Shown here: piece after piece, positions 41,362 through 49,923 of the stretch
How positions within the stretch are numbered: position 1 is the first letter of the stretch
Layout of the letters: each line of letters starts with the position of its first letter
Origin: Streptomyces sp. NBC_00704
Lineage (GTDB): Bacteria > Actinomycetota > Actinomycetes > Streptomycetales > Streptomycetaceae
Direction of reading: 5' to 3'
Length of the DNA stretch: 64,000 nt
NCBI RefSeq assembly: GCF_036226605.1
Contig: NZ_CP109000.1
Location: 3,592,501 to 3,656,500, forward strand
Notes under the pieces: generated by a model
What the model was told of the DNA's origin: nothing
The model's input: only the letters and a program-made list of their open reading frames with translations
The model's database searches: none
Position numbers and translations under genes: made by a program

Positions 41362-42042
41362 GTGACCGACGCAGACGCCGTCTCCTCCGGATCCTTCCCC
41401 GACCCCGCCGCCATGCGCAAGCAGTACCGGGCCGAGGGGCTCTCCGAGGCGCACCTGGCCGCCACGCCCGTGGAGCAGTTCAGCCGCTGGTTCAAGGACG
41501 CGGCCGTCGAGGCGCACCTCTTCGAGCCGAACGCCATGGTGGTCGCCACCGCGGACGCCGAGGGACGGCCGGGCTCGCGCACCGTGCTGCTGAAGCACTT
41601 CGACGAGCAGGGCTTCGTCTTCTACACGAACTACGACTCCCGCAAGGCTCGCGACCTCGCCGAGAACCCGTACGTCTCGTTGCTCTTCCCGTGGCATCCG
41701 ATGGCCCGGCAGGTCATCGTGCGGGGCGTGGCCCGGCGCACCGGACGCGACGAGACGGCCGCCTACTTCCGCACCCGGCCGCACGGCTCGCAGCTCGGCG
41801 CGTGGGCCAGCGCCCAGTCGTCGGTGATCGCCACGCGGGCCGACCTCGACGCCTCGTACGCCGAGCTGGAGGCCCGCTATCCCGAGGGCGAGCAGGTGCC
41901 GGTGCCGCCGCACTGGGGCGGGTTCCGGGTGGCGCCGCAGTCGGTGGAGTTCTGGCAGGGCCGGCTGAACCGGCTGCACGACCGGCTCCAGTACGTCGCC
42001 CGGCCCGACGGGAGCTGGCGGGTGGAGCGGCTCAGCCCCTGA
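41362..42042 (+). CDS. pdxH: Pyridoxamine/pyridoxine 5'-phosphate oxidase
   Basis: The 226-residue FMN enzyme has [27 protein letters not shown], the FMN and substrate elements [11 protein letters not shown], and the conserved C-terminal [15 protein letters not shown]... RVERLSP. It makes PLP, and SerC at 57 kb is one PLP user. GTG 41362 is chosen, as CAAGAT 6 nt upstream would give a leaderless mRNA. ATG 41344 is the alternative. Confidence 0.96.
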   Translation: MTDADAVSSGSFPDPAAMRKQYRAEGLSEAHLAATPVEQFSRWFKDAAVEAHLFEPNAMVVATADAEGRPGSRTVLLKHFDEQGFVFYTNYDSRKARDLAENPYVSLLFPWHPMARQVIVRGVARRTGRDETAAYFRTRPHGSQLGAWASAQSSVIATRADLDASYAELEARYPEGEQVPVPPHWGGFRVAPQSVEFWQGRLNRLHDRLQYVARPDGSWRVERLSP

Positions 42043-42077
42043 GCGGCCGCCCGCCCGGCCGAGCCGCTCCTCCCGCG

Positions 42078-42149
42078 CGACGGCTCGACGGCTCGACGGC
42101 GCGACGGCTCGACGGCTCGACGGCTCGACGGCTCGACGGCTCGACGGCA
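42078..42149. repeat. Nine-copy 8-bp tandem repeat (CGACGGCT)
   Basis: Nine contiguous octamers (one ends G, the last ends A) lie between the convergent pdxH and TetR genes, 4 bp from the TetR stop. Confidence 0.95.
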
Positions 42150-42152
42150 GCG

Positions 42153-42773
42153 TCAGCGCAGCTTCTCGCTCAGCAGGTCGGCCCACTGGGCCACCACGCG
42201 TGCGCGGCGGGCGCGGTCATCGGTGAGGAGGTTGGCGAGGCCGAGGCCGCGGGCCATGTCGAGCAGGCCCTGCACGCTCTCGCGGACGCCGGGCACGGAC
42301 TCGTCGGCCCCCAGCAGCTCCACGGCGATGCGGTGGGTCTCACGGCCGACGCGGGCCTCCAGCTCCGTCACCCGGGGGCGCAGCTGCTCCTCGTCGGAGG
42401 CGGCGACCCACAGGTGCAGGGCGGCGCGGAACAGGGGGCCGGTGTACAGGTCCACCAGGGCGGCGACGACCGCCCTCCGGTCGTCCGCCGCGCCGCCGCG
42501 CGCGCCCTGCGGGAACAGGGCGCGCAGGGCGCGGGAGCGTTCCTCGGCGACGTACTCGACGGCCGCCGTGAACAGGTCCTCGCGGGTGGGGAAGTGGTGC
42601 TGGGCCGCGCCGCGGGAGACGCCGGCGCGTTCGGCGACGACGGTGACCGTGGAGCCCGCCCAGCCGTGTTCGGCGAGAGCGGCCACGGCGGCTTCCAGGA
42701 GGCGCTGGCGGGTGGCGCGGCTGCGGTCCTGCTTGGGAAAGCGGTCGCGGTCGGCAGCGCTCACAGCACCCAT
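42153..42773 (-). CDS. TetR-family repressor of the acyl-CoA operon
   Basis: The 206-residue protein has an HTH at about 20-65 (RQRLLEAAVAALAEHGWAGSTVTVVAERAGVSRGAAQHHFPTREDLF) and a TetR_C helix bundle. It is the last gene of the leftward eight-gene operon, and its start overlaps the enoyl-CoA hydratase stop by 13 bp. It probably senses an acyl-CoA intermediate and binds the palindrome at 52567-52580 at the operon head. This is inferred from the layout. Confidence 0.92.
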   Translation of the reverse strand: MGAVSAADRDRFPKQDRSRATRQRLLEAAVAALAEHGWAGSTVTVVAERAGVSRGAAQHHFPTREDLFTAAVEYVAEERSRALRALFPQGARGGAADDRRAVVAALVDLYTGPLFRAALHLWVAASDEEQLRPRVTELEARVGRETHRIAVELLGADESVPGVRESVQGLLDMARGLGLANLLTDDRARRARVVAQWADLLSEKLR

Positions 42774-43510
42774 GCGGGATCCCGTCGTTCGAGGAAGGCC
42801 GTCATCCCCTCGCGGGCCTGCGCGGTGGAGAACAGCCGGGCCGAGAGCGCGGTGAGGTCGGCGGCGTCCCGGTCGAATGTCTCCAGCACCCTAGCCGTGA
42901 GCAGCCGCTTCGTCTCGGCCAGCCCCTGGGGGGCGGATCTGCGCAGACCGTCCAGGACGGGGGCGAGGACGGCGTCGACGTCGTCGCCGTGGCCGGTGAG
43001 CAGGCCGATGCGGGCGGCCTCGGCGGCGTCGAAGCGCTCGCCGGTGAGGCAGTAGCGGGCGAGGGCGCGCGGGTCGGTGCGCGGGAGCAGCGGCAGCGAG
43101 ATCACGGCCGGCGCGACCCCGATGCGGACCTCGGTGAAGGCGAACGTGGACCCGGTGGCGGCGGCCGTGACGTCGCAGGCGGCCAGCAGCCCGAGGCCGC
43201 CCGCGCGGACGTGTCCGGTGACGCGGGCGACGACCGGCACGGGCAGTTCCACGATCTGCCGCAGCAGGGCCACGAAGGCGTCCGGGTCGGGCGGGTCGCG
43301 CAGGTCGGCGCCCGCGCAGAAGGCGCCGCCGGTGTGGGTGAGGACGACGGCGCGCACCCCGGAGTCCTCGGCGCACGCGGCGAGCGACGCGGCGAGCCGC
43401 CCGACGAGCGCCGAGGACAGGGCGTTGCGGGTGGCGGGCGAGTCGAGGCTGAGGGTGTGGACGCCCCGGTCGCGGGACTGTCCGACCGGGGCGGTCGGCG
43501 CGGGTGTCAT
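42761..43510 (-). CDS. Enoyl-CoA hydratase/isomerase family protein
   Basis: The 249-residue crotonase-fold protein has the oxyanion segments GGAFCAGADLRDP and VTGHVRAGGLGLLAACDVTAA. It hydrates the unsaturated acyl-CoA made by the dehydrogenase or carboxylase steps of the operon. It overlaps the ligase stop (start 43510 versus stop 43507; ATGA). Whether both crotonase glutamates are present is uncertain, since Asp/Thr occupy part of that loop. A lyase or isomerase role is possible. Confidence 0.9.
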   Translation of the reverse strand: MTPAPTAPVGQSRDRGVHTLSLDSPATRNALSSALVGRLAASLAACAEDSGVRAVVLTHTGGAFCAGADLRDPPDPDAFVALLRQIVELPVPVVARVTGHVRAGGLGLLAACDVTAAATGSTFAFTEVRIGVAPAVISLPLLPRTDPRALARYCLTGERFDAAEAARIGLLTGHGDDVDAVLAPVLDGLRRSAPQGLAETKRLLTARVLETFDRDAADLTALSARLFSTAQAREGMTAFLERRDPAWVL

Positions 43511-45075
43511 GGGCGCTCCCGCAGGAGGCGGCGCAGGATCTTGCCGGACGCGGCGCGCGGCACCTCGTCGACGAAGGTGACGTCGCGGACGCGTTTGTAG
43601 GGGGCGACCCGTTCGGCGACGAACATGGCGACCTCTCCTTCGGTCAGGGCCGGTGCGGTGGGGCGGCGGACCACGTGGGCGTGCGGGACCTCGTTGCCGT
43701 CGTCGTCGTAGACGCCGACGACGGCCGCGTCCGCTATGCCGGGGTGGGTGAGCAGCAAGGCCTCCAGTTCGGCCGGGGCGACCTGGAAGCCCTTGTACTT
43801 GATCAGCTCCTTGACGCGGTCGACGACGAACAGCCAGCCGTCGGCGTCGACGCGTCCGACGTCGCCGGTGTGCAGCCAGCCGTCGGCGTCGATCATGTCG
43901 GCGGTGGCGTCGGGGCGGCCGAGGTAGCCCTTCATGACCTGGGGGCCGCGGATCAGGATCTCGCCCGCCTCGCCGGCGTCGAGGTCGCGGGCGGGGTCGT
44001 CGAGGGCGACGATCCTCATCTCGGTGCCGGCGATGAGTCTGCCGACGGTGCCGGCGGGGGCCTCGCGCAGGGCGTCCAGGGGGACGACGTGGGTGCCGGG
44101 GGACAGTTCCGTCATGCCGTAGGCCTGGCCGACGGGCGGCAGGCCCAGGCGTTTCCCGCAGGCCTCGGCGAGGGCGGCGTCCAGGGGCGCGGCCGCGCTG
44201 ACGACGTAGCGCAGGGACGACAGGTCGTAGCCGTCGACGGCCGGGTGCCTGGCGAGGGCGAGGACGATCGGCGGGGCCACGTACAGGGCGGTGATGCGGT
44301 GGGTCTGGACGGCCGCGAGGAACGTCTCCAGGTCGAAGCGGGGCAGCACGACGACGGTGGCTCCGTGCCGCAGCGGCGCGTTCATCAGGGCGGTCAGGCC
44401 GTAGATGTGGAAGAAGGGCAGCACGGCGAGGATGCGGTCGCCGGGCCCCGCGGAGATCGCCGACCTGAGCTGGTCGAGGTTGGTGGCGATCTGGCGGTGG
44501 GTGAGCATGACGCCCTTGGGGGCGCCGGTGGTGCCGGAGGAGTAGGGCAGGACCGCCACGTCCCGCACGGGGTCGATGTCCACCTGGGGCTCGGGGGCGT
44601 CCGAGGCGAGCATGTCGATCAGCGAGCGGTGTCCGGGAGCGGTGTCGCAGACGAGGATCTCCTCGACGCCGCCCGCGAGGGCGGCGGCCCGGCGGGCGGC
44701 GTCCAGGAGCGGGGAGACGGTGACGATCCAGCGGGCGGCGCTGTCGCCGAGCTGCCTGGCGAACTCCTCGGCGGTGGCGAGCGGGTGCACGGTGGTGACC
44801 GTGGCGCCCGCGCGCGTGGCCGCGTAGAAGGCGAGGGGGAAGGCGACGGTGTTGGGGCTGTGCAGGGCCAGCACGTCGCCCTTGCGGACCCCGGCCTCGG
44901 CGAGGGCGGCGGCGACCCTGCGGTGGAAGCGGTCGACCTGGTCGTAGGTGAGGACGGTGCCGTCCGTGCCGTCGACGAGCGCGGGGAGTTCGCCGAACTC
45001 GGCGGCACGGCCCAGCACGGCGTCGTGGATGGGCAGGTCGACGGGCGGAACGTCTGCGTACGGACTGCGGAACAC
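43507..45075 (-). CDS. Cinnamate/4-coumarate:CoA ligase-like enzyme
   Basis: The 522-residue ANL ligase starts at GTG 45075 after AGGAGG. Motifs are PYSSGTTGAPKGVMLTH, GQAYGMTELSPGTH, TGDVGRVDADGWLFVVDR, KELIKYKGFQVAPAELE and the catalytic Lys in PRAASGKILRR. The length and sequence closely match, from memory, the S. coelicolor cinnamate:CoA ligase (SCO4383, 522 residues), which activates cinnamate and 4-coumarate. Its place in a carboxylase operon suggests use in aromatic or branched acid catabolism. Confidence 0.94.
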   Translation of the reverse strand: MFRSPYADVPPVDLPIHDAVLGRAAEFGELPALVDGTDGTVLTYDQVDRFHRRVAAALAEAGVRKGDVLALHSPNTVAFPLAFYAATRAGATVTTVHPLATAEEFARQLGDSAARWIVTVSPLLDAARRAAALAGGVEEILVCDTAPGHRSLIDMLASDAPEPQVDIDPVRDVAVLPYSSGTTGAPKGVMLTHRQIATNLDQLRSAISAGPGDRILAVLPFFHIYGLTALMNAPLRHGATVVVLPRFDLETFLAAVQTHRITALYVAPPIVLALARHPAVDGYDLSSLRYVVSAAAPLDAALAEACGKRLGLPPVGQAYGMTELSPGTHVVPLDALREAPAGTVGRLIAGTEMRIVALDDPARDLDAGEAGEILIRGPQVMKGYLGRPDATADMIDADGWLHTGDVGRVDADGWLFVVDRVKELIKYKGFQVAPAELEALLLTHPGIADAAVVGVYDDDGNEVPHAHVVRRPTAPALTEGEVAMFVAERVAPYKRVRDVTFVDEVPRAASGKILRRLLRERP

Positions 45076-45230
45076 GGTTCCTCCTGGCACGGCGGTGTGC
45101 GGCCGAGGGCCTGTCGTTCGGATCAGCGTGCAGGGCACGGGCGGCACTTGTCGATGCCGGTGAAAGCGGGGCCGGCGCGTGCCGGGCCCCGCGTCCGCGC
45201 CGTGCCGCGACGACCGGTCCTCGTACGGTC

Positions 45231-46379
45231 CTAGTACGACTTGGGCAGGCCCAGGGTCTGGTGGGAGACGTAGTTGAGGATCATCTCGCGGCTCACCGGG
45301 GCGATACGGGCCACGCGGGAGGCCGTTATCAGCCGGGCGAGCCCGAACTCGCGGGTGAGGCCGTTGCCGCCGAGGGTGTGCACGGCCTGGTCGACCGCCC
45401 GCACACAGGCCTCCCCGGCCGCGTACTTGGCCATGTTGGCGGCCTCGCCCGCGCCGACGTCGTCGCCCGCGTCGTAGAGGTGCGCCGCCTTCTGCATCAT
45501 CAGCCGGGCCAGTTCGAGTTCGATGTGGGCCTGCGCGAGGGGGTGGGCGATCGCCTGGTGGGCGCCGATCGGGGCGTCCCAGACGGTGCGTTCGCGCGCG
45601 TAGGCGACGGCTCGGGCGAGGGCGTGGCGCCCCATGCCGATCGCGAAGGCGGCCGTCATGACGCGCTCGGGGTTGAGGCCGACGAACAGTTGCAGCAGGC
45701 CCGCGTCCTCTCCGCCGCCCCCGCCCACGAGCGCGTCGGCGGGGAGCCGGACGTCGTCCAGGACCAGCTCGAACTGCCGCTCCACGCTGTCGAGTTCCAT
45801 GTCGATGGCGCGACGGGTGAAGCCGGGGGTGTCGCGCCCGACGATGAACAGGCAGGGCTTGAGGCGGCCCGTGCGGGCGTCCTCGGTGCGGCCGACGATC
45901 AGGGTGGCGTCGGCGATGTCGACGCCGGACACGAACACCTTGCGGCCGGTGAGCAGCCAGTCGCCGCTCGCGCCGTCACGGCGGGCGGTGGTGGTGATGC
46001 GGTGGCTGTTGGAGCCCGCGTCGGGCTCGGTGATGCCGAACGCCATGAGACGGCTGCCGTCGGCCATCGCGGGCAGCCACTCCCGCTTCTGGGCCTCGGT
46101 GCCGAAGCGGGCGATGACCGTGCCGCAGATCGCCGGGGACACGATCATCATCAGCAGCGGGTTCCCCGCCGCGCCCAGTTCCTCGCAGATCAGGGAGAGT
46201 TCGGCGATGCCGCCGCCCCCGCCGCCGTACTCCTGCGGGAGGTTGACGCCGATGTAGCCGAGCTTGGCGGCCTCCCGCCACAGGGCGCCGTGATCGCCGT
46301 CCTGGGCGCGGCTCCTCGCGAACGCCGACACCGCCGCTCGCAGTGCCTTGTGCTCGTCGGAATCGATGAGAGTGGTCAC
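45231..46379 (-). CDS. Acyl-CoA dehydrogenase
   Basis: The 382-residue flavoenzyme has AFGITEPDAGSNSHRITTTA, the FAD segment GLTREFGLARLITASRVARIAPVS and the catalytic region VHTLGGNGL. GTG 46379 has GAAGGAG at good spacing, and the longer frame to 46592 is rejected. In Atu/Liu-type pathways this enzyme desaturates a branched acyl-CoA before biotin-dependent carboxylation, which fits its place next to the carboxylase genes. Confidence 0.93.
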   Translation of the reverse strand: MTTLIDSDEHKALRAAVSAFARSRAQDGDHGALWREAAKLGYIGVNLPQEYGGGGGGIAELSLICEELGAAGNPLLMMIVSPAICGTVIARFGTEAQKREWLPAMADGSRLMAFGITEPDAGSNSHRITTTARRDGASGDWLLTGRKVFVSGVDIADATLIVGRTEDARTGRLKPCLFIVGRDTPGFTRRAIDMELDSVERQFELVLDDVRLPADALVGGGGGEDAGLLQLFVGLNPERVMTAAFAIGMGRHALARAVAYARERTVWDAPIGAHQAIAHPLAQAHIELELARLMMQKAAHLYDAGDDVGAGEAANMAKYAAGEACVRAVDQAVHTLGGNGLTREFGLARLITASRVARIAPVSREMILNYVSHQTLGLPKSY

Positions 46380-46462
46380 GGTGGCTCCTTCGTCTGCCGA
46401 CTCGTCGTGGCTGGTCGCGCTCACGCGGCGGATCCGCGCGTCGTGCGGTCCCGCTGTCGTCG

Positions 46463-48319
46463 TCAGCCGCTCTCCACCACTGCCAGGAGCGTGCCGACCT
46501 CCACCTGCTGCCCTTGCCTCACGTGCAGCGCCGTCACCGTGCCCTGCGCCGGAGCCGCGATGACGTGCTGCATCTTCATCGCTTCGAGCCACAGCAGCGG
46601 TTCACCGGCCCGCACACCCGATCCGGTGACGAGACCGTCCGCGAGCTTGACGACCGTGCCCGGCATCGGGGCCAGCAGGGAGCCCGGCGCGTGCTGGGCC
46701 TGCGGGTCGGGGAAGCGGGGCAGCACGGTCAGGGCGTCGGCGCCGACGTGGACGCGGTCGCCGTAGCGGGCGACCTCGAAGCGGCGCCGTACCCCGTCGA
46801 TCTCCAGGACGACCAGTGCGGCGTCGGCCGACACCACCTGGACGCCCTCGGCGGCGAGGCCCGTGCGGGTGTGGCGGTAGCGGACCTCGCGCTCCTCGCC
46901 CGCGACCGCGTACCGCTTGGTCTGCGGCCCGGACGGCAGGTTGCGCCAGCCGCCGACGCCCCGGCGCGCGGCGGTCTCCGCCGCCTCGGCCAGGGCGGCC
47001 GCGAGCGGGGCGTACGGGTCGGGGGCGGGCTCGGTCAGTTCGGCGAGGTGGCGGTCGTAGAAGCCGGTGTCCATGCGGGCCGAGGCGAACTCCTCGTGGC
47101 GCAGGGAGCGGACCAGGAGGTCGCGGTTGGTGACCGGACCGTGGATCGCCGCCCGTTCCAGTGCGCCCGCCAGCCGGCGGACCGCCTCCGCGCGCGTGGG
47201 GGCGTGGGCCACCGCCTTGGCGAGCATCGGGTCGTAGTGGACGCCGATCTCGTCGCCGTCCGCGTACCCGGTGTCCAGGCGCACGCCGTCGGAGACCGCC
47301 AGGCGGTGCAGGACGCCGGTCTGCGGCGTCCAGTCGGCCGCCGGGTCCTCGGCGTAGAGGCGGGCCTCGACCGCGTGCCCGCGCGCGGGCGGCGGCTCGG
47401 CGGGCAGGGCCGCGCCCTCGGCGATCCTGAGCTGCTCGGCCACCAGGTCGAGGCCGAAGACCGCCTCGGTGACGGGGTGTTCGACCTGGAGGCGGGTGTT
47501 CATCTCCAGGAAGTGCGCCCGGCCGTCGGCGACGAGGAACTCGACGGTGCCCGCGCCCACGTAGTCCACGGCGCGGGCGGCGCGCACGGCCAGCGTGCGC
47601 AGCCGCTCGGCGACCCCGTCGGGCAGTCCGGGGGCGGGCGCCTCCTCGACGACCTTCTGGTGGCGCCGCTGGAGGGAGCAGTCGCGGGTGCCCAGCGCCC
47701 ACACCGTGCCGTGCGTGTCGGCGAGGATCTGCACCTCGACGTGGCGGCCGTTCTCGACGTACGGCTCGACGAACACCTCGCCGTCGCCGAAGGCGCTCTC
47801 GGCCTCGGCGCGGGCGGCCTCCAGCGCGGCCCCCAGCTCCTCCAGCCGACGCACGACGCGCATCCCGCGCCCGCCGCCGCCCGCGGCCGCCTTCACCAGC
47901 ACCGGCAGGTCGGCCCCGGTCACCTCGTCCGGGGACAGGGGCGCGAGGCCCATGAGCCGCTTGGCGCGGGTCTTGGACGCCATCGCCTCGATCGCCTCGG
48001 GCGGCGGCCCGATCCAGACCAGGCCCGCAGCCAGGACGGCCCGCGCGAAGCCGGCGTTCTCGGAGAGGAAGCCGTAGCCGGGGTGCACGGCGTCCGCGCC
48101 CGCCGCGACGGCCGCCTTCACCACGAGGTCGGCGCGCAGGTAGGTGTCGGCGGGCGAGGCGCCGGGCAGCCGCACGGCGGTGTCGGCCACCCGCGTGTGG
48201 AGGGCGCCGGCGTCGGCGTCCGAGTGGACGGCGACGGTGCGGATGCCCGCCTCGCGGCAGGTGCGGAAGACGCGGCAGGCGATCTCGCCGCGGTTGGCCA
48301 CCAGAACGGAAGTAATCAC
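46463..48319 (-). CDS. Acyl-CoA carboxylase alpha subunit (biotin carboxylase + BCCP)
   Basis: The 618-residue protein has biotin carboxylase N-terminal (VLVANRGEIACRVFRTCREAG), ATP-grasp (KAAAGGGGRGMR; EMNTRLQVEHPVTE) and C-terminal domains, then a BCCP domain with the biotinyl Lys in LEAMKMQHV. GTG 48319 lies 5 bp after the beta-subunit stop. Together they carboxylate an enoyl- or acyl-CoA (methylcrotonyl-, geranyl- or propionyl-CoA). The AtuA-like neighbour favours a geranyl/methylcrotonyl-type substrate. Confidence 0.95.
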   Translation of the reverse strand: MITSVLVANRGEIACRVFRTCREAGIRTVAVHSDADAGALHTRVADTAVRLPGASPADTYLRADLVVKAAVAAGADAVHPGYGFLSENAGFARAVLAAGLVWIGPPPEAIEAMASKTRAKRLMGLAPLSPDEVTGADLPVLVKAAAGGGGRGMRVVRRLEELGAALEAARAEAESAFGDGEVFVEPYVENGRHVEVQILADTHGTVWALGTRDCSLQRRHQKVVEEAPAPGLPDGVAERLRTLAVRAARAVDYVGAGTVEFLVADGRAHFLEMNTRLQVEHPVTEAVFGLDLVAEQLRIAEGAALPAEPPPARGHAVEARLYAEDPAADWTPQTGVLHRLAVSDGVRLDTGYADGDEIGVHYDPMLAKAVAHAPTRAEAVRRLAGALERAAIHGPVTNRDLLVRSLRHEEFASARMDTGFYDRHLAELTEPAPDPYAPLAAALAEAAETAARRGVGGWRNLPSGPQTKRYAVAGEEREVRYRHTRTGLAAEGVQVVSADAALVVLEIDGVRRRFEVARYGDRVHVGADALTVLPRFPDPQAQHAPGSLLAPMPGTVVKLADGLVTGSGVRAGEPLLWLEAMKMQHVIAAPAQGTVTALHVRQGQQVEVGTLLAVVESG

Positions 48320-48324
48320 GGGCC

Positions 48325-49923
48325 TCACATCCGGAAGACGCCGAAGCCGCCGCGGGCGCCCTCGTACGGAGCCGTGTGGACGGCCGACAGGCACAGGCCG
48401 AGCACGGTGCGGGTGTCGCGGGGGTCGATGACGCCGTCGTCGTAGAGCCGGCCCGAGAGGAACATGGACAGCGACTCGGACTCGATCTGCTGCTCCACCA
48501 TGGCGCGCAGGGCCGCGTCGGCGTCCTCGTCGTAGGGGCGGCCCTTCGCGGTCGCCGACTGCCGGGCGACGATGGACAGGACCCCGGCGAGCTGCTGCGG
48601 GCCCATCACGGCCGACTTGGCGCTCGGCCACGCGAACAGGAACCGGGGGTCGTAGGCGCGCCCGCACATGCCGTAGTGGCCGGCCCCGTACGACGCGCCC
48701 ATGAGCAGGGACAGGTGCGGGACCTTCGAGTTGGCGACCGCGTTGATCATCATCGCGCCGTGCTTGATGATGCCGCCCTGCTCGTACTCCTTGCCGACCA
48801 TGTAGCCGGTGGTGTTGTGCAGGAAGAGCAGCGGGATGTCGCGCTGGTTGGCGAGCTGGACGAACTGGGCGGCCTTCTGCGACTCCTGGCTGAACAGCAC
48901 GCCCCGCGCGTTGGCCAGGATGCCGACCGGATAGCCGTGCAGCGCGGCCCAGCCGGTGACCAGGCTCGTCCCGTACAGGGGCTTGAACTCGTCGAAGTCG
49001 GAGCCGTCGACGATCCGGGCGATCACCTCGCGCGGGTCGAAGGGGGTGCGCAGGTCTCCGGGGACGATGCCCAGGAGCTCTTCCTCGTCGTACTCGGGAG
49101 GGACGGCCGGGCCGGGGTCCCGGTACGCCTTGCGGTGGTTGAGGCGGGCCACCACGCGCCGGGCCTGGCGCAGCGCGTCGTGCTCGTCGACGGCGAAGTG
49201 GTCGGCGAGGCCGGACACGCGCGCGTGCATCTCCGCGCCGCCCAGCGACTCGTCGTCGCTCTCCTCGCCGGTGGCCATCTTCACGAGCGGCGGGCCGCCG
49301 AGGAACACCTTCGCCCGCTCCTTGACCATGATCACGTGGTCGGACATGCCGGGGATGTAGGCGCCCCCGGCGGTGGAGTTGCCGAAGACGACGGCGACGG
49401 TCGGGATCCCCGCGGCGGAGAGCCGGGTCAGGTCGCGGAAGACGGCCCCGCCCGGGATGAAGATCTCCTTCTGCGAGGGCAGGTCGGCCCCGCCGGACTC
49501 CACCAGGCTGACGCAGGGCAGCCGGTTGGCGAGCGCGATGTCGTCGGCCCGCAGGGCCTTCTTCAGCGACCAGGGGTTGCTGGCGCCGCCCCGCACGGTC
49601 GGGTCGTTGGCGGTGATCAGGCACTCGACGCCCTCGACGACGCCGATGCCGGTGACGAGGGACGCGCCCACGGTGTACTCGCTGCCCCAGGCGGCCAGCG
49701 GCGACAGCTCCAGGAACGGCGTGTCGGGGTCGAGGAGCAGTTCGACGCGCTCACGGGCGAGGAGCTTGCCGCGGGCGCGGTGCCGGGCGACGTACTTCTC
49801 CCCGCCCCCCGCGAGCGCCTTCGCGTGCTCGGCGTCGAGGTCGGCCAGCCTGGCCAGCATGGCCTCGCGGTTCGCGCGGTAGTCGGGGCCGTGGATGTCC
49901 AGGGCCGACGTGATGACCGTCAA
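48325..49923 (-). CDS. Acyl-CoA carboxylase beta subunit (carboxyltransferase)
   Basis: The 532-residue carboxyltransferase has [40 protein letters not shown] and [26 protein letters not shown]-like (here GAMM) segments, close to the methylcrotonyl-CoA carboxylase beta class. The start is TTG 49923, overlapping the AtuA-like stop as TTGA, with GGAGG 7 nt upstream. Longer in-frame extensions toward 51771 run across the neighbour and are rejected. Confidence 0.94.
   Translation of the reverse strand: [532 protein letters not shown]

Noticed and set aside
46463..49624. 1053-residue form of the carboxylase alpha subunit
   Set aside because: The first 430 residues are an off-frame read of the beta subunit. 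The true start with family N-terminus is GTG 48319.
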